NCBI RefSeq assembly: GCF_017873135.1
Contig: NZ_JAGGJV010000002.1
Location: forward strand, 372,001-436,000
DNA: 64,000 nt
Origin: Rhizobium herbae
GTDB lineage: Bacteria; Pseudomonadota; Alphaproteobacteria; Rhizobiales; Rhizobiaceae
Direction of reading: 5' to 3'
Of this stretch, positions 26,276 through 35,666 are shown one piece after another. The stretch's first letter is position 1. Each line of letters opens with the position of its first letter. The notes beneath the pieces are model-generated. The model did no database searches. It saw nothing but the letters and a program-made list of their open reading frames with translations, and was not told where the DNA came from. A program made the position numbers and the translations under genes.

Positions 26276-27172
26276 ATGGAAAAGGACGTCAAAACCGGCA
26301 GCATCGAAATGACGGCTGCCATGCTGATTTCGGGAACGATCGGCTGGTTCGTGCTGGCGTCCGGCCAGCCGGTGATCGACGTGGTCCTCTGGCGCTGCCT
26401 GTTCGGTGCACTGACGCTGCTCGCCATCTGCGCTGCCTTGGGCCATTTCCGTGGCGGTATCCTGACATGGCGGCTGTTCGGCCTTGCCGTCCTCGGCGGC
26501 GTCGCCATCGTCGTCAACTGGCTGTTTCTATTCGGCGCCTATTCGCGCTCGTCAATCTCCATCGCCACCATGGTCTACAACACCCAGCCCTTCATGCTGC
26601 TGGCCATCGGCGGATTGTTTTTCAAGGAAAAGATCACCGCCACGAAGCTCGCCTGGCTCGGCGTCGCCTTCGCCGGCATGGTCGCGATCGTTAGGGCGAA
26701 GCCGGCCGGTGATTTCACCGGCGGCGACTATCTGACGGGGATCGCCATGGCGCTGGCGGCAGCCTTCTTCTATGCGCTCGCAGCACTCGTTGCCAAGCGG
26801 TTGAAGGGAACGCCGCCGCACCTGATCGCGCTGATCCAGGTCGTCACCGGACTTCTGATGCTGGTGCCGTTTGCCGGAGCCTCCGGTCTGCCGACGGAAG
26901 CCTTTCAATGGGGGCTGCTGGTGACCATGGGTGTGGTGCATACCGGGCTGATGTATATCCTGCTTTATAGCGCCATCCAGAAGCTGCCGACGCATCTGAC
27001 CGGCGCGCTCTCCTTCATCTATCCGGTCGCAGCACTTGCCGTCGACCGCATCGCCTTCGGGCATCTTTTGCAGCCGGTGCAGCTGCTTGGTTCCGCGGCG
27101 ATCCTGATTGCGGCTGCCGGCATGACTTTCGGCTGGACATGGCCTCGCCGACTGCGGCATCAGGCGGTTTGA
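26276..27172 (+). CDS. EamA/DMT-family transporter
   Basis: 298 residues with about ten hydrophobic segments arranged as two EamA repeats (first from IEMTAAMLISGTIGWFVL, second from GIAMALAAAFFYALAALVAK). The repeats suggest an exporter or facilitator for amino acids or metabolites. I chose the ATG at 26276 because GGAG lies eight bases before it; a GTG three codons earlier is also in frame. It is divergent from the Lrp-type gene, which probably controls it. Confidence 0.85.
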   Translation: MEKDVKTGSIEMTAAMLISGTIGWFVLASGQPVIDVVLWRCLFGALTLLAICAALGHFRGGILTWRLFGLAVLGGVAIVVNWLFLFGAYSRSSISIATMVYNTQPFMLLAIGGLFFKEKITATKLAWLGVAFAGMVAIVRAKPAGDFTGGDYLTGIAMALAAAFFYALAALVAKRLKGTPPHLIALIQVVTGLLMLVPFAGASGLPTEAFQWGLLVTMGVVHTGLMYILLYSAIQKLPTHLTGALSFIYPVAALAVDRIAFGHLLQPVQLLGSAAILIAAAGMTFGWTWPRRLRHQAV

Positions 27173-27191
27173 ATCATTCATGGAGACCGGC

Positions 27192-27497
27192 ATGATCACC
27201 TGCACTCTGCGCTACGTCATCGACCCCTACAAGCTTGCCGAATTCGAGGAATATGCCAGGCTCTGGATCCCGCTGGTCAACCGGCTGGGCGGCACGCATC
27301 ACGGCTATTTCATGCCGCATGAAGGGGCGAACAACATTGCGCTCGCCCTCTTCAGCTTTCCGAGCCTTGCGGCCTATGAGGACTATCGCCAGCGCATGGC
27401 AAAGGATGCCGAATGCCTGGAGGCCTTTGCGCTTGCCGAAAAGACGCGTTGCATTCTCAGCTACGAGCGCAGCTTCATGCGTCCGGTCTTTGAATAG
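27192..27497 (+). CDS. NIPSNAP-family protein
   Basis: 101 residues with the ferredoxin-like NIPSNAP pattern: MITCTLRYVIDPYKLAEFEEY at the start (split), LGGTHHGYFMPHEGANN in the middle and FALAEKTRCILSYERSFM at the end. The molecular role of bacterial members is not settled. I chose the ATG at 27192 because GGAG lies six bases upstream of it; an ATG at 27180 is also in frame. It follows the EamA gene by 19 bases in the same direction. Confidence 0.8.
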   Translation: MITCTLRYVIDPYKLAEFEEYARLWIPLVNRLGGTHHGYFMPHEGANNIALALFSFPSLAAYEDYRQRMAKDAECLEAFALAEKTRCILSYERSFMRPVFE

Positions 27498-27516
27498 CCA
27501 AGCCTTCCAGTAAATC

Positions 27517-28074
27517 TCAGAAGGTGATTTCGTCCGAGCGCCGCAGCTCGATTGCGTGCCCACCGGCATTGAAGCCAGCGAGCAGGCGATTGTGGTGGGC
27601 GATGATCTGCGAAAAGGTCAGCTCGCCCATGTCGCCGGTCGCATGGCCGTCGGACAGCAGCGTCACGTCATAGCCGAGCGACACCGCCCGGCGCGCGGTC
27701 GTGTCGACGCAGAACTGCGTCATGCAGCCGCCGATGACGAGATGCGTCGCGGAGTGTTTTGCCAGCTGCTCCTGCAGGTCCGTCTGGAAGAAGCTGTCGC
27801 AGCTCGTCTTGTGAACAACGGCCTCGCCAGGAACCGGCGCGATCTCATGGCGCAGGCCCCAGCCGTTGGACGACCGCGCCAGCGGGTCGCCTGTACCGCC
27901 ATCGTGTTGAACGAGGATGACCGGGATATGCGCGGCGCGGGCACGGGCCTGGATCGATTGCAGGCGTCCGACAGTCTCGTTGAGCGCCGCGTCGATGGCA
28001 GGTTGGCGCTCGGGCGTGCCTTCGCCTTCGAGGATGGCGTTCTGGACGTCGATGATGAGAAGTGCAGTTGTCAT
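27517..28074 (-). CDS. Isochorismatase-like cysteine hydrolase
   Basis: 185 residues. The catalytic triad positions of the family are visible: Asp in LLIIDVQNAIL (residue 9), Lys in VVHKTSCDSFF (about 88), and Cys in VIGGCMTQFCVDTTAR (about 115-121). The family includes nicotinamidases and N-carbamoyl hydrolases; the substrate cannot be read from these motifs. It converges on the NIPSNAP gene. Upstream lies a LysE gene remnant on the same strand. Confidence 0.84.
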   Translation of the reverse strand: MTTALLIIDVQNAILEGEGTPERQPAIDAALNETVGRLQSIQARARAAHIPVILVQHDGGTGDPLARSSNGWGLRHEIAPVPGEAVVHKTSCDSFFQTDLQEQLAKHSATHLVIGGCMTQFCVDTTARRAVSLGYDVTLLSDGHATGDMGELTFSQIIAHHNRLLAGFNAGGHAIELRRSDEITF

Positions 28075-28113
28075 GATGGACTCTGGATGGGTTGGGAGGA
28101 GGAAATCGTTGCC

Positions 28114-28278
28114 TCAGACCGGACGACCGGCGAGGAGGGTGGCGATGGAACCCGGCGTCAGCACCATGCCGAGCGCGACGAGAGCGAAGGCTGCAGGGCT
28201 GGCTGCTTCGGGCATGATCAGCGTCTCCATCTGCGCGCGGCGCAAGGGCGAAATGTCGACCAGGCCACGGCCATGCAT
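28114..28278 (-). pseudogene. Probable N-terminal remnant of a LysE/RhtB transporter
   Basis: A 54-codon frame on the minus strand. Residues about 22-43 (MPEAASPAAFALVALGMVLTP, in part) look like the start and first helix of a LysE/RhtB exporter up to the LTPG motif. The usual PxPN continuation is lost and the frame ends 12 codons later at RPV. The rest of the transporter is absent, and the isochorismatase gene now lies there. It could instead be a small unrelated protein. An intact LysE gene starts 94 bases away on the other strand. Confidence 0.4.
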
Positions 28279-28371
28279 TAGCCGGAACAGCGGCGTCGAT
28301 CAATGCCGCGAAAATTGCAAGGGCCGGGAAAACCGTCTAAACATCGCCTTCGCAAATCTCCGGAGCCGACG

Positions 28372-28989
28372 ATGAGCCTCGCAACCCTTCTCGCCTATTG
28401 CACCGCGCTTTTCATCGCCGCCGCGATCCCCGGTCCGGGCATGACGGCGATCGTGGCGCGTGCGCTCGGCTCCGGTTTTCGCGAGACCTTCTTCATGGGG
28501 CTTGGCCTCGTGCTTGGCGATCTCGTCTACCTGACCGGCGTTATCCTGGGGCTTGCTTTTGTCGCGCAGACTTTCACCACGACTTTCATGGTGATCAAGA
28601 TACTCGGCGCGCTCTATCTCGTTTACATCGCCTACAAGCTCTGGACGGCCGGCCTGCTGACGCAGGATATCCAGGCGAAGAAAAGCACGGGCACGGGCAT
28701 GTCCTTTCTGTCCGGGCTGCTGGTGACGCTCGGCAATCCGAAGACCATGCTGTTCTACGTGGCGCTGGTGCCGACGCTGATCGACGTGCATGCGATCGGC
28801 CTCAACGAGTACGCGGTGCTTGTCGGTGCGACGTTCACCGTGCTGATGGCGGTTCTGGTCCCCTATATCCTGCTTGCCTCGCGCGCCAGGCTGCTTCTCA
28901 AGCAACCCCGCGCGTTGAAGTCGCTGAACCGGATCGCTGCCGGTATTTTAGGTGGTACCGCCGCCTATATCGCCACACGCGTCGCCTGA
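28372..28989 (+). CDS. LysE-family exporter
   Basis: 205 residues with six hydrophobic segments. The LysE signature AAAIPGPGMTAIVARALGSG lies at about residues 16-35, and GLLVTLGNPKTMLFYVALVP near residue 120 is the second conserved helix. It should export an amino acid or derivative. CGGAG lies before the ATG. It is the second full LysE gene of the window and lies beside the LysE remnant. Confidence 0.87.
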   Translation: MSLATLLAYCTALFIAAAIPGPGMTAIVARALGSGFRETFFMGLGLVLGDLVYLTGVILGLAFVAQTFTTTFMVIKILGALYLVYIAYKLWTAGLLTQDIQAKKSTGTGMSFLSGLLVTLGNPKTMLFYVALVPTLIDVHAIGLNEYAVLVGATFTVLMAVLVPYILLASRARLLLKQPRALKSLNRIAAGILGGTAAYIATRVA

Positions 28990-29062
28990 AAAATTCGTTC
29001 TGGAAGAGGCGGTTCCGCGACAGTTTTTTCCAATCGAAACAAAGTGGTGGAGATTAGCACTC

Positions 29063-29079
29063 TGGCAAGTGGGTTGCTT
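29063..29079 (+). promoter_or_regulatory. Sigma-54 (RpoN) promoter upstream of cysK
   Basis: TGGCAAGTGGGTTGCTT carries the invariant GG at -24 (29064-29065) and GC at -12 (29076-29077) with exactly ten bases between, and matches the TGGCAC-N5-TTGC consensus in all but one position. Transcription would start near 29089, about 35 bases before the cysK ATG. No enhancer-binding-protein site was found nearby. Confidence 0.7.
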
Positions 29080-29123
29080 TGCCCCTATTCTCCCTGCAAC
29101 TGATGAGAAAAGGGAGAAGCACA

Positions 29124-30092
<969 letters not shown>

Positions 30093-30125
30093 TCGCACGC
30101 CTGCCCGTATCAGCTTTGCAATGAT

Positions 30126-30152
30126 GGCCGCTCTCGAAAGGGGGCGGCCTTT
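30126..30152 (+). terminator. Weak terminator-like hairpin after cysK
   Basis: GGCCGC (30126-30131) pairs with GCGGCC (30144-30149) and three T follow. It lies between the convergent cysK and comM genes. The short T-run makes this uncertain. Confidence 0.4.
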
Positions 30153-30163
30153 CCAATTCTGCT

Positions 30164-31696
30164 TCATGCCGCCGCCGTCAGCCGCTCCCCCGCGATCCGG
30201 TAGGAAATCGCTTCGGCCAGATGGATGCGCCCGACCGTCGCCTTCTCGTCGAGATCGGCCAGCGTGCGGGCGACTTTCAGGACGCGATGATAGCCGCGCG
30301 CCGAAAATTTCATCTTTTCGGCTGCGTCGCGCAACAATTGCAGTCCGCCGGCATCCGGCTCGGCCATCTTTTCGATCATCGATGTCGAGCAGCGTGCGTT
30401 GGACAGGACGTGCGGCATGCCGAAGGCGATGAAGCGGTCCATCTGGATGTCGCGGGCGCGGGCCACCCGCCGGGCGACCACGGCGCTCGGTTCGGCAGGG
30501 GCAGGGCGGATGAGGTCGGCGGCGGTGACCGAGGGGACATCGATGCGGATATCGATCCGGTCCATCAGCGGGCCGGAAATGCGTCCCTGATAATCGGAAA
30601 CGCAGCGCGGCCCGCGGGCGCAACTATGCCCCGGTTCTCCTGCCATGCCGCAGCGGCAGGGGTTCATCGCGGCGACAAGCTGGATCGCCGCCGGATAGGT
30701 GACGCGGTGGTTGGCGCGGGCGATAATGCATTCGGCCGTTTCAAGCGGCTGGCGCAGCGCATCGAGGACCTGCGGGGTGAATTCCGGAAACTCGTCGAGA
30801 AACAGCACGCCATTGTGCGCCAGCGAGGCCTCGCCCGGCCTGGCGCGCAGGCCGCCGCCGATCATTGCCGCCATGGTGGCGGAATGATGCGGGGTGCGGA
30901 ACGGCCGCCGGTCCGACAGCTTGCCGCCCGCCAGTTGCCCAGCGATCGAATGGATCATAGAGACTTCGAGCAGTTCGGGGGGAGAGAGCGGCGGCAGGAT
31001 CGAGGGCAGGCGGGCGGCAAGCATGGATTTGCCGGAGCCGGGCGGGCCGACCATCAGCAGATTGTGATTTCCGGCCGCCGCCACCTCCAGCGCCCGCTTG
31101 GCGCTCTCCTGTCCCTTGATATCGGCGAGATCCGGCATGTTGGCGGGGCTGGCGCGGACAGCGGGCTCCGGACGCGACAGCACCTGTGTGCCGCGAAAAT
31201 GATTGGCCAGCGCGATCAGGCTGCGTGGCGCCAGGATATCGATCTCCGAGCCGGCCCAGGCCGCTTCCGCGCCGCTGTCGGCCGGGCAGATCAGCCCCTT
31301 GCCGAGCCCGTTGGCGCCGATCGCGGCCGGAAGCGCACCGGCGACGGCGGCGATCGTGCCGTCGAGATTGAGTTCGCCGATGACGACATAGTCGGCAAGG
31401 GCATCGCCGGGAATGGCGCCTAGCGCTGCCATCAGGCCAAGGGCGATGGGGAGGTCGAAGTGCGAGCCCTCTTTCGGCAGATCGGCAGGCGCCAGATTGA
31501 CCGTGACCTTCTTGGCGGGAAGCGACAGGCCGGAGGCGTGCAGCGCTGCCTGGACGCGCTCGCGGCTTTCGGCCACCGCCTTGTCCGGAAGGCCAACGAT
31601 GTGCATGTTGACCTTGCCCGGCGCGATCATCACCTGAACATCGACGGGCACGCCCTCGATGCCCTGAAATGCAACCGTACTGACACGCGCGACCAT
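30164..31696 (-). CDS. comM: YifB/ComM-family Mg-chelatase-like AAA+ protein
   Basis: 510 residues, the usual size. The N-terminal ChlI-like domain (VDVQVMIAPGKVNMHIVGLPD) is followed by an AAA+ core with Walker A VGPPGSGKS near residue 215, Walker B GVLFLDEFPEF, and a C-terminal Mg-chelatase domain from about residue 410. ComM is a hexameric helicase that drives branch migration in natural transformation in other bacteria; in rhizobia its role is not shown. It is located beside gshB. A perfect long hairpin lies in its 5' leader. Confidence 0.92.
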   Translation of the reverse strand: MVARVSTVAFQGIEGVPVDVQVMIAPGKVNMHIVGLPDKAVAESRERVQAALHASGLSLPAKKVTVNLAPADLPKEGSHFDLPIALGLMAALGAIPGDALADYVVIGELNLDGTIAAVAGALPAAIGANGLGKGLICPADSGAEAAWAGSEIDILAPRSLIALANHFRGTQVLSRPEPAVRASPANMPDLADIKGQESAKRALEVAAAGNHNLLMVGPPGSGKSMLAARLPSILPPLSPPELLEVSMIHSIAGQLAGGKLSDRRPFRTPHHSATMAAMIGGGLRARPGEASLAHNGVLFLDEFPEFTPQVLDALRQPLETAECIIARANHRVTYPAAIQLVAAMNPCRCGMAGEPGHSCARGPRCVSDYQGRISGPLMDRIDIRIDVPSVTAADLIRPAPAEPSAVVARRVARARDIQMDRFIAFGMPHVLSNARCSTSMIEKMAEPDAGGLQLLRDAAEKMKFSARGYHRVLKVARTLADLDEKATVGRIHLAEAISYRIAGERLTAAA

Positions 31697-31733
31697 GATT
31701 GCCCCTCTTGCCGCGAGGCAGGATCACAACCCG

Positions 31734-31761
31734 CCACCACAACCTTTGCCGGTTGTGGTGG
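31734..31761 (-). promoter_or_regulatory. Perfect 11-bp hairpin upstream of comM
   Basis: CCACCACAACC and GGTTGTGGTGG form an exact 11-bp inverted repeat with a six-base loop, ending 37 bases before the comM ATG at 31696. No T-run follows on the minus strand. It might be an operator or a leader structure. Confidence 0.45.
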
Positions 31762-31915
31762 AAAATCTTGCACGAATAACGGAATAAAACAAGAACAATT
31801 ATCGAACAGATGCGCCGATCGCGATCAATCGGGTTGAGCCGGGTTGTATTTTCCGAGCGGAGCGGAACAGCCGCGGACATCCGCGGCGTGAAGCTGGGTT
31901 GTATGGTGCCAGGAC

Positions 31916-31939
31916 GCCGGGGCAGGGTACCACCCCGGC
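31916..31939 (-). terminator. GC-rich hairpin downstream of gshB
   Basis: GCCGGGG (31916-31922) pairs with CCCCGGC (31933-31939), extended by GGAC/GTCC after a one-base step. It starts 15 bases after the gshB stop on the minus strand. No clear T-run follows, so it may only protect the mRNA end. Confidence 0.4.
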
Positions 31940-31954
31940 CTGTCCCAGATGCCG

Positions 31955-32902
31955 TCAGGCGCGCTTGCGCTCGATCGCATCCCAGAGCAGGGCGGCGATA
32001 TCGGCGCCGCCGAATTTCTTCACTTCGCGGATGCCGGTGGGCGAGGTGACGTTGATCTCGGTCATGACGTCGCCGATGACGTCGATGCCGACCAGCAGGA
32101 AGCCGCGTTCGCGCAGCGCCGGGCCGATGCGGGCGCAGATTTCCTTTTCCCGCGCCGTCAGTTCGGTCGGCATGGGGGTGCCGCCGGCATGCATGTTGGA
32201 GCGGGCGTCATGTTCGGCAGGCACCCGGTTGATCGCGCCGACCGGTTCGCCGTCGACCAGAATGATCCGCTTGTCGCCCTTGCGCACCGCCGGCAGGTAT
32301 TCCTGGGCGATGAAGGGCTCGCGGAACATCTGGCCGAACATTTCGAGCAGCGACGACATATTGCGGTCGTCGCGGGTCGAATGGAACACGCCGGCGCCGC
32401 CATTGCCGTAGAGCGGCTTCAGGATGATGTCGCCCATCTCGGCGCGGAAGCTGGCGATCTCGGCGGGATCGCGGGTGATCAGCGTCTTCGGCATCAGGTC
32501 GGGAAATTCGGTGACGAAGATCTTTTCCGGCGAATTGCGCACCCAGGCCGGGTCGTTGACCACGAGCGTCTTCGGGTGGATGCGCTCCAGCAGATGCGTC
32601 GAGGTGATGTAGGCCATGTCGAAGGGCGGGTCCTGGCGCAGAAGCACGACGTCCATGGTCGACAGATCGATGCGCTCGGCGTCGCCCAGCGTGTAGTGGT
32701 CGCCCTTGACGTCGCGCAGTTCCATCGGCTGGACGGTGGCGATCACCTTGCCGTCGCGCAGCGACAGCTGGTTGGGCGTATAGTGGAAGAGCTTGTAGCC
32801 GCGCGCCTGCGCTTCGATGCTCATGGCGAAGGTGCTGTCACCAGCGATGTTGATGCCGGAGACGTGATCCATCTGGATCGCGACATTGACGATTCGTGCC
32901 AT
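31955..32902 (-). CDS. gshB: Glutathione synthetase
   Basis: 315 residues, an ATP-grasp ligase. Features are [14 protein letters not shown] near residue 85, [16 protein letters not shown] near residue 155 (ATP binding), and [20 protein letters not shown] near residue 275 with the Mg-binding Glu and Asn. It joins gamma-glutamylcysteine and glycine. In rhizobia gshB commonly lies next to yraN and rsmI; here those lie 7 kb upstream, beyond the ugp operon. Confidence 0.95.
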   Translation of the reverse strand: MARIVNVAIQMDHVSGINIAGDSTFAMSIEAQARGYKLFHYTPNQLSLRDGKVIATVQPMELRDVKGDHYTLGDAERIDLSTMDVVLLRQDPPFDMAYITSTHLLERIHPKTLVVNDPAWVRNSPEKIFVTEFPDLMPKTLITRDPAEIASFRAEMGDIILKPLYGNGGAGVFHSTRDDRNMSSLLEMFGQMFREPFIAQEYLPAVRKGDKRIILVDGEPVGAINRVPAEHDARSNMHAGGTPMPTELTAREKEICARIGPALRERGFLLVGIDVIGDVMTEINVTSPTGIREVKKFGGADIAALLWDAIERKRA

Positions 32903-33629
32903 GAGTCATTTCCTGTTGATCGTGGGCGTCGTTGAACGAGGCTTGTCTATATCAAATCGCGTCCGGGGAACCATACAGATTTCTGCGGGCGTCCATATTT
33001 GGACACGCCTTCCCGTTCACGCGGCGGCTTTTCCGCCCGTGGCTTGAACTGGTCTCAGTGCGCCGGCTTTCAAAAAGCGCGGCAAGTCGGCCGGGGCACA
33101 ACGTATGCCTCAGAGTAAAGTAGTTAGGTGACACACGCTGTGCCCCGTTTCGGTGGTTTTTACCTGCAACTTCGGTTTCTCTGCGCGGATGATCGGCCGC
33201 CTTTACCAGGGTGGCGCTCCCGGACTGTCCGGTGCGCCACGAAAGACCTGTCTTTCGACAGGCCAGTCGCCGGTCCTCATGTGTACCTCACAGGCACGCC
33301 CCGCCATTTTGCAGACGAGAGGGAAACCATTTTCTGCAGGCCCCTGCGGCCGCGCCTGCGTTTCAAACACAGACCGAAGGCACCGGCCCCGCCTCGCCGG
33401 CAACGCTAACCGGTGTATCCTTGGCGGAACGAGGTCATGATGGCATGGGATGAGGAGGCGGGGATTTGCGGGGATGAATTTTTTTGGATGGGTGGCCCCA
33501 ATTGCGGTCATCCGCCTGCCTGATTCCAGGAAAACATGAATATCCTGACAGTCTCCTGACGCCATGGTGGCAGGAGACCTATTGTATTGTGCCAATACCC
33601 GCCGCAGAAGATCAGAAGGAAACCGGCCG
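32903..33629. other. 0.7 kb gene-free region with several strong hairpins
   Basis: No credible gene is seen on either strand. Hairpins are frequent: GGGGCACA (33093-33100) with TGTGCCCC (33139-33146), extended by a CGT/ACG step; a near-continuous GTGGCGC (33211-33217)/GCGCCAC (33234-33240) stem enclosing CCGGAC/GTCCGG; and CCTGTC-TTTC-GACAGG (33247-33262). Such a row suggests a structured non-coding RNA or a decayed palindromic element. I could not match it to tmRNA, RNase P RNA, SRP RNA or a known riboswitch. An operator-like dyad ends the region. Confidence 0.5.
33551..33578. promoter_or_regulatory. Dyad operator upstream of the NTF2-like/YafY gene pair
   Basis: GTCTCCTG (33551-33558) and CAGGAGAC (33571-33578) are exact inverted repeats about a central CCATGG palindrome. 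The site lies 52 bases before the NTF2-like gene, whose downstream partner encodes a WYL-type regulator. The dyad is a good candidate for the binding site of that regulator. Confidence 0.5.
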
Positions 33630-34163
33630 ATGCTGGCAATGAACAGGCGTTCCGCCTGCCTCACGCTTGTGCTTGGATGCACAGGTTCTCGCGCGCGGGC
33701 AGCCGACATGAAGATTTCGACATCAGGAAAGAATGGTACGATGACAGACACCGCCGCAATCATTGATCTCTTCGACCGCTGGGAAAAGGTCTGGCACGAG
33801 GGTCAGTTCGATCTCGTTCCCGGATGCGTCGGAGATCAATATATCCGCCATGACGAGACAGGCACGCGGACCGTGACCCGCGAAGCCTATGCCGCCGAGA
33901 TCGCCAAAACGAGGCAGGAACGACCGGACATCCGTGTCGTCGTCTACGATCATGCATTCCAGGAGGAGCGCGCCTGGTTCCGCTTTGCCTTCAAATGGAC
34001 CGACGTGGCGACGGGAGAGGCCCGCAGCCGGGCCGGCATGCAGTCCTATCGCAGCGAGGACAACAAGCTCGCCGAAACATGGCTTTCGATGCAGCCGATG
34101 GGCTCCGCTTGGCCCGACGCGGTCGCCCAGGCACACTGGACGGACCCGTCTCCAGTCAAGTAG
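33630..34163 (+). CDS. NTF2/SnoaL-like domain protein
   Basis: 177 residues from the ATG at 33630, or 140 from the ATG at 33741. The domain starts at TAAIIDLFDRWEKVWHEG and has the cone-shaped NTF2-like pattern through RAWFRFAFKWTDV. From the first start the protein would carry a short signal-like segment (RRSACLTLVLGC, then SRARAAD); AAGGA precedes it. From the second it is cytosolic; GGAAAG precedes that ATG. The next gene, a WYL-type regulator, begins nine bases after the stop, so they form an operon. The function is unknown. Confidence 0.75.
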   Translation: MLAMNRRSACLTLVLGCTGSRARAADMKISTSGKNGTMTDTAAIIDLFDRWEKVWHEGQFDLVPGCVGDQYIRHDETGTRTVTREAYAAEIAKTRQERPDIRVVVYDHAFQEERAWFRFAFKWTDVATGEARSRAGMQSYRSEDNKLAETWLSMQPMGSAWPDAVAQAHWTDPSPVK

Positions 34164-34172
34164 ACCGTTCCC

Positions 34173-34856
34173 ATGCGCCGAGCCGACCGCCTCTTCGAGA
34201 TCATCCAGATATTGCGCCGGAAGAAGGCAACGAGGGCGGCAGACCTTGCCGCCATCCTCGAGGTGTCCGAGCGGACGATCTACCGCGACATCGCCGACAT
34301 GGTGTCGCGGGGCGTTCCGATCGATGGAGGGGCGGGCGTCGGCTACATCCTGCGGCCGGGCTTCGATCTACCACCGCTGATGTTCAACGAGAACGAGGTC
34401 GAGGCGTTACTTCTCGGCACCCGGATCGTCCAGTCTTGGGCAGACCCTGAGTTGGCAAATGCTGCAGCCAGTGCCATCCAGAAGATCGCACAGGTCATGC
34501 CGGACGAGCTTCGTCGCCAGCTCGATCTGGTCAGCATATGGACGCCCATCGAGCCCGCCCGCCAGCCGATCACCATCGATCAGGCGGAGCTTCGCCGTGC
34601 TATCCGGCAGAAACGCAAGGTCCGGTTCGTCTATACTGACCTTCAGGACAAGATCAGCGAGCGACTGGTTCGGCCGTTGATCATGGCATTCTACGGACAG
34701 GTCTGGCTGCTGGCGGCATGGTGTGAAGACCGCGACGGCTTCCGCGTGTTCCGTGTCGACCGCATGTCAAGGTTCGCATCGCTGGACGAGGGTTTCCTCG
34801 ATGAGCAGGGGCGGACGGCGGAAGATTTTCTGAAACAGGACAAACCGCTCGTTTGA
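34173..34856 (+). CDS. YafY-family HTH and WYL-domain regulator
   Basis: 227 residues. The N-terminal HTH_11 winged helix is ADRLFEIIQILRRKKATRAA (residues 4-23) with SERTIYRDIADM after it. A WYL domain follows from about residue 140 (KVRFVYTDLQDK and the later FRVFRVDRMS). WYL domains sense small ligands or nucleic acids. The gene is the second of a pair with the NTF2-like gene and probably regulates it through the upstream dyad. Confidence 0.88.
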   Translation: MRRADRLFEIIQILRRKKATRAADLAAILEVSERTIYRDIADMVSRGVPIDGGAGVGYILRPGFDLPPLMFNENEVEALLLGTRIVQSWADPELANAAASAIQKIAQVMPDELRRQLDLVSIWTPIEPARQPITIDQAELRRAIRQKRKVRFVYTDLQDKISERLVRPLIMAFYGQVWLLAAWCEDRDGFRVFRVDRMSRFASLDEGFLDEQGRTAEDFLKQDKPLV

Positions 34857-34873
34857 GCGGTTTGCGTGGCGCT

Positions 34874-35107
34874 TCACGAAGCCGAGAATGTCACAGTCAC
34901 GCCACGCTGCCGGAAGTAGGCCTGCATCAGCTTCCTGCCGGAACGGTTGTTGTGCACGAGCCTGGCCGGGTCGAACAGGGCTTCTTTCAGACCCGCCCGC
35001 GTCAACGCTGCCTTGAGAGTGGCGATATGCGCGTCGATGTCGGCATTATCAGCATGGAGCGATTCATAAATGCGGTTTGTGGCCTCTGCTACGGTCGGTT
35101 CGCTCAC
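34874..35107 (-). CDS. Small protein of unknown function (77 residues)
   Basis: 77 residues from a GTG start with AGGAG upstream. The sequence is soluble and helical, with a charged C-terminal half (LVHNNRSGRKLMQAYFRQRG). I recognise no domain. Codon use looks normal for the genome and the 3' end comes within 17 bases of the convergent YafY gene, both of which favour a real gene. Confidence 0.6.
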   Translation of the reverse strand: MSEPTVAEATNRIYESLHADNADIDAHIATLKAALTRAGLKEALFDPARLVHNNRSGRKLMQAYFRQRGVTVTFSAS

Positions 35108-35191
35108 GATTACACTCCTGATGTTGTCTGGCTGGCGCTTGCCACATGTTTGGCCTGACCCTATCGCGGTGAAAAATGCCGGAGTCAACGG

Positions 35192-35581
35192 GTGACGATG
35201 GATTGGAGCAGTGCGTCGGTTTTCGAATATGCGGCACCGGAAAGACCAGCGGGAACCGGGCCCATGCGGCCGAGACGCCACAGCAGCTTTGCGCCTGGCG
35301 CAGACGTTGCGGCGGCGCGAGCACAAAGCTATGTGTTTCGGCTGTACGCACAGCAATGGAGAAACGAGATTATCAAGATCATGGTATTGCTGCACAGCGC
35401 CGCTGGCGCCGATTGGCAGTCTCCCCCGAAAGGCACAAGCCTGAAGACTTTAAGCGAAGCGGAAGAGCAGGGTTTCATCCTTATCCGAGGGGAATTTCAG
35501 AAACGGCAATTCCGCCTGACGGAACTTGGCTCCGAATATGTCGAGCGCGACAAGCGGCGGCTGGAAGCTCGCCGGCTCTGA
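35192..35581 (+). CDS. Hypothetical protein with a possible winged-helix C-terminus
   Basis: 129 residues from a GTG with GGAG seven bases upstream. The N-terminal 45 residues look unstructured. The C-terminal part reads like a winged helix: TLSEAEEQGFILIRGEFQKR followed by FRLTELGSEYVERDKRRL, which resembles the wing and last helix of MarR/ArsR-type modules. I do not recognise a family. Codon use is less biased than in its neighbours. Confidence 0.5.
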   Translation: MTMDWSSASVFEYAAPERPAGTGPMRPRRHSSFAPGADVAAARAQSYVFRLYAQQWRNEIIKIMVLLHSAAGADWQSPPKGTSLKTLSEAEEQGFILIRGEFQKRQFRLTELGSEYVERDKRRLEARRL

Positions 35582-35666
35582 AACGCTCTCGTCGCGCTTT
35601 TTAAAGGGCGGCGGCGAATGTCTGACCGGTCGGTTTCTCTTCCGGGCCGAAAGCGCCCTTGCCCGC

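Noticed and set aside
33211-33240. RNase P RNA or tmRNA in the hairpin-rich block
   Set aside because: The GGACAGTCCGGG word on the minus strand resembles the RNase P GAGGAAAGTCCGGG motif only in part, and the other conserved RNase P and tmRNA tag sequences are absent.
33128-33453. Overlapping 80-95 codon frames in the hairpin-rich block
   Set aside because: Three frames are open at once, none has a start signal, and the stems explain the sequence better than a protein does.
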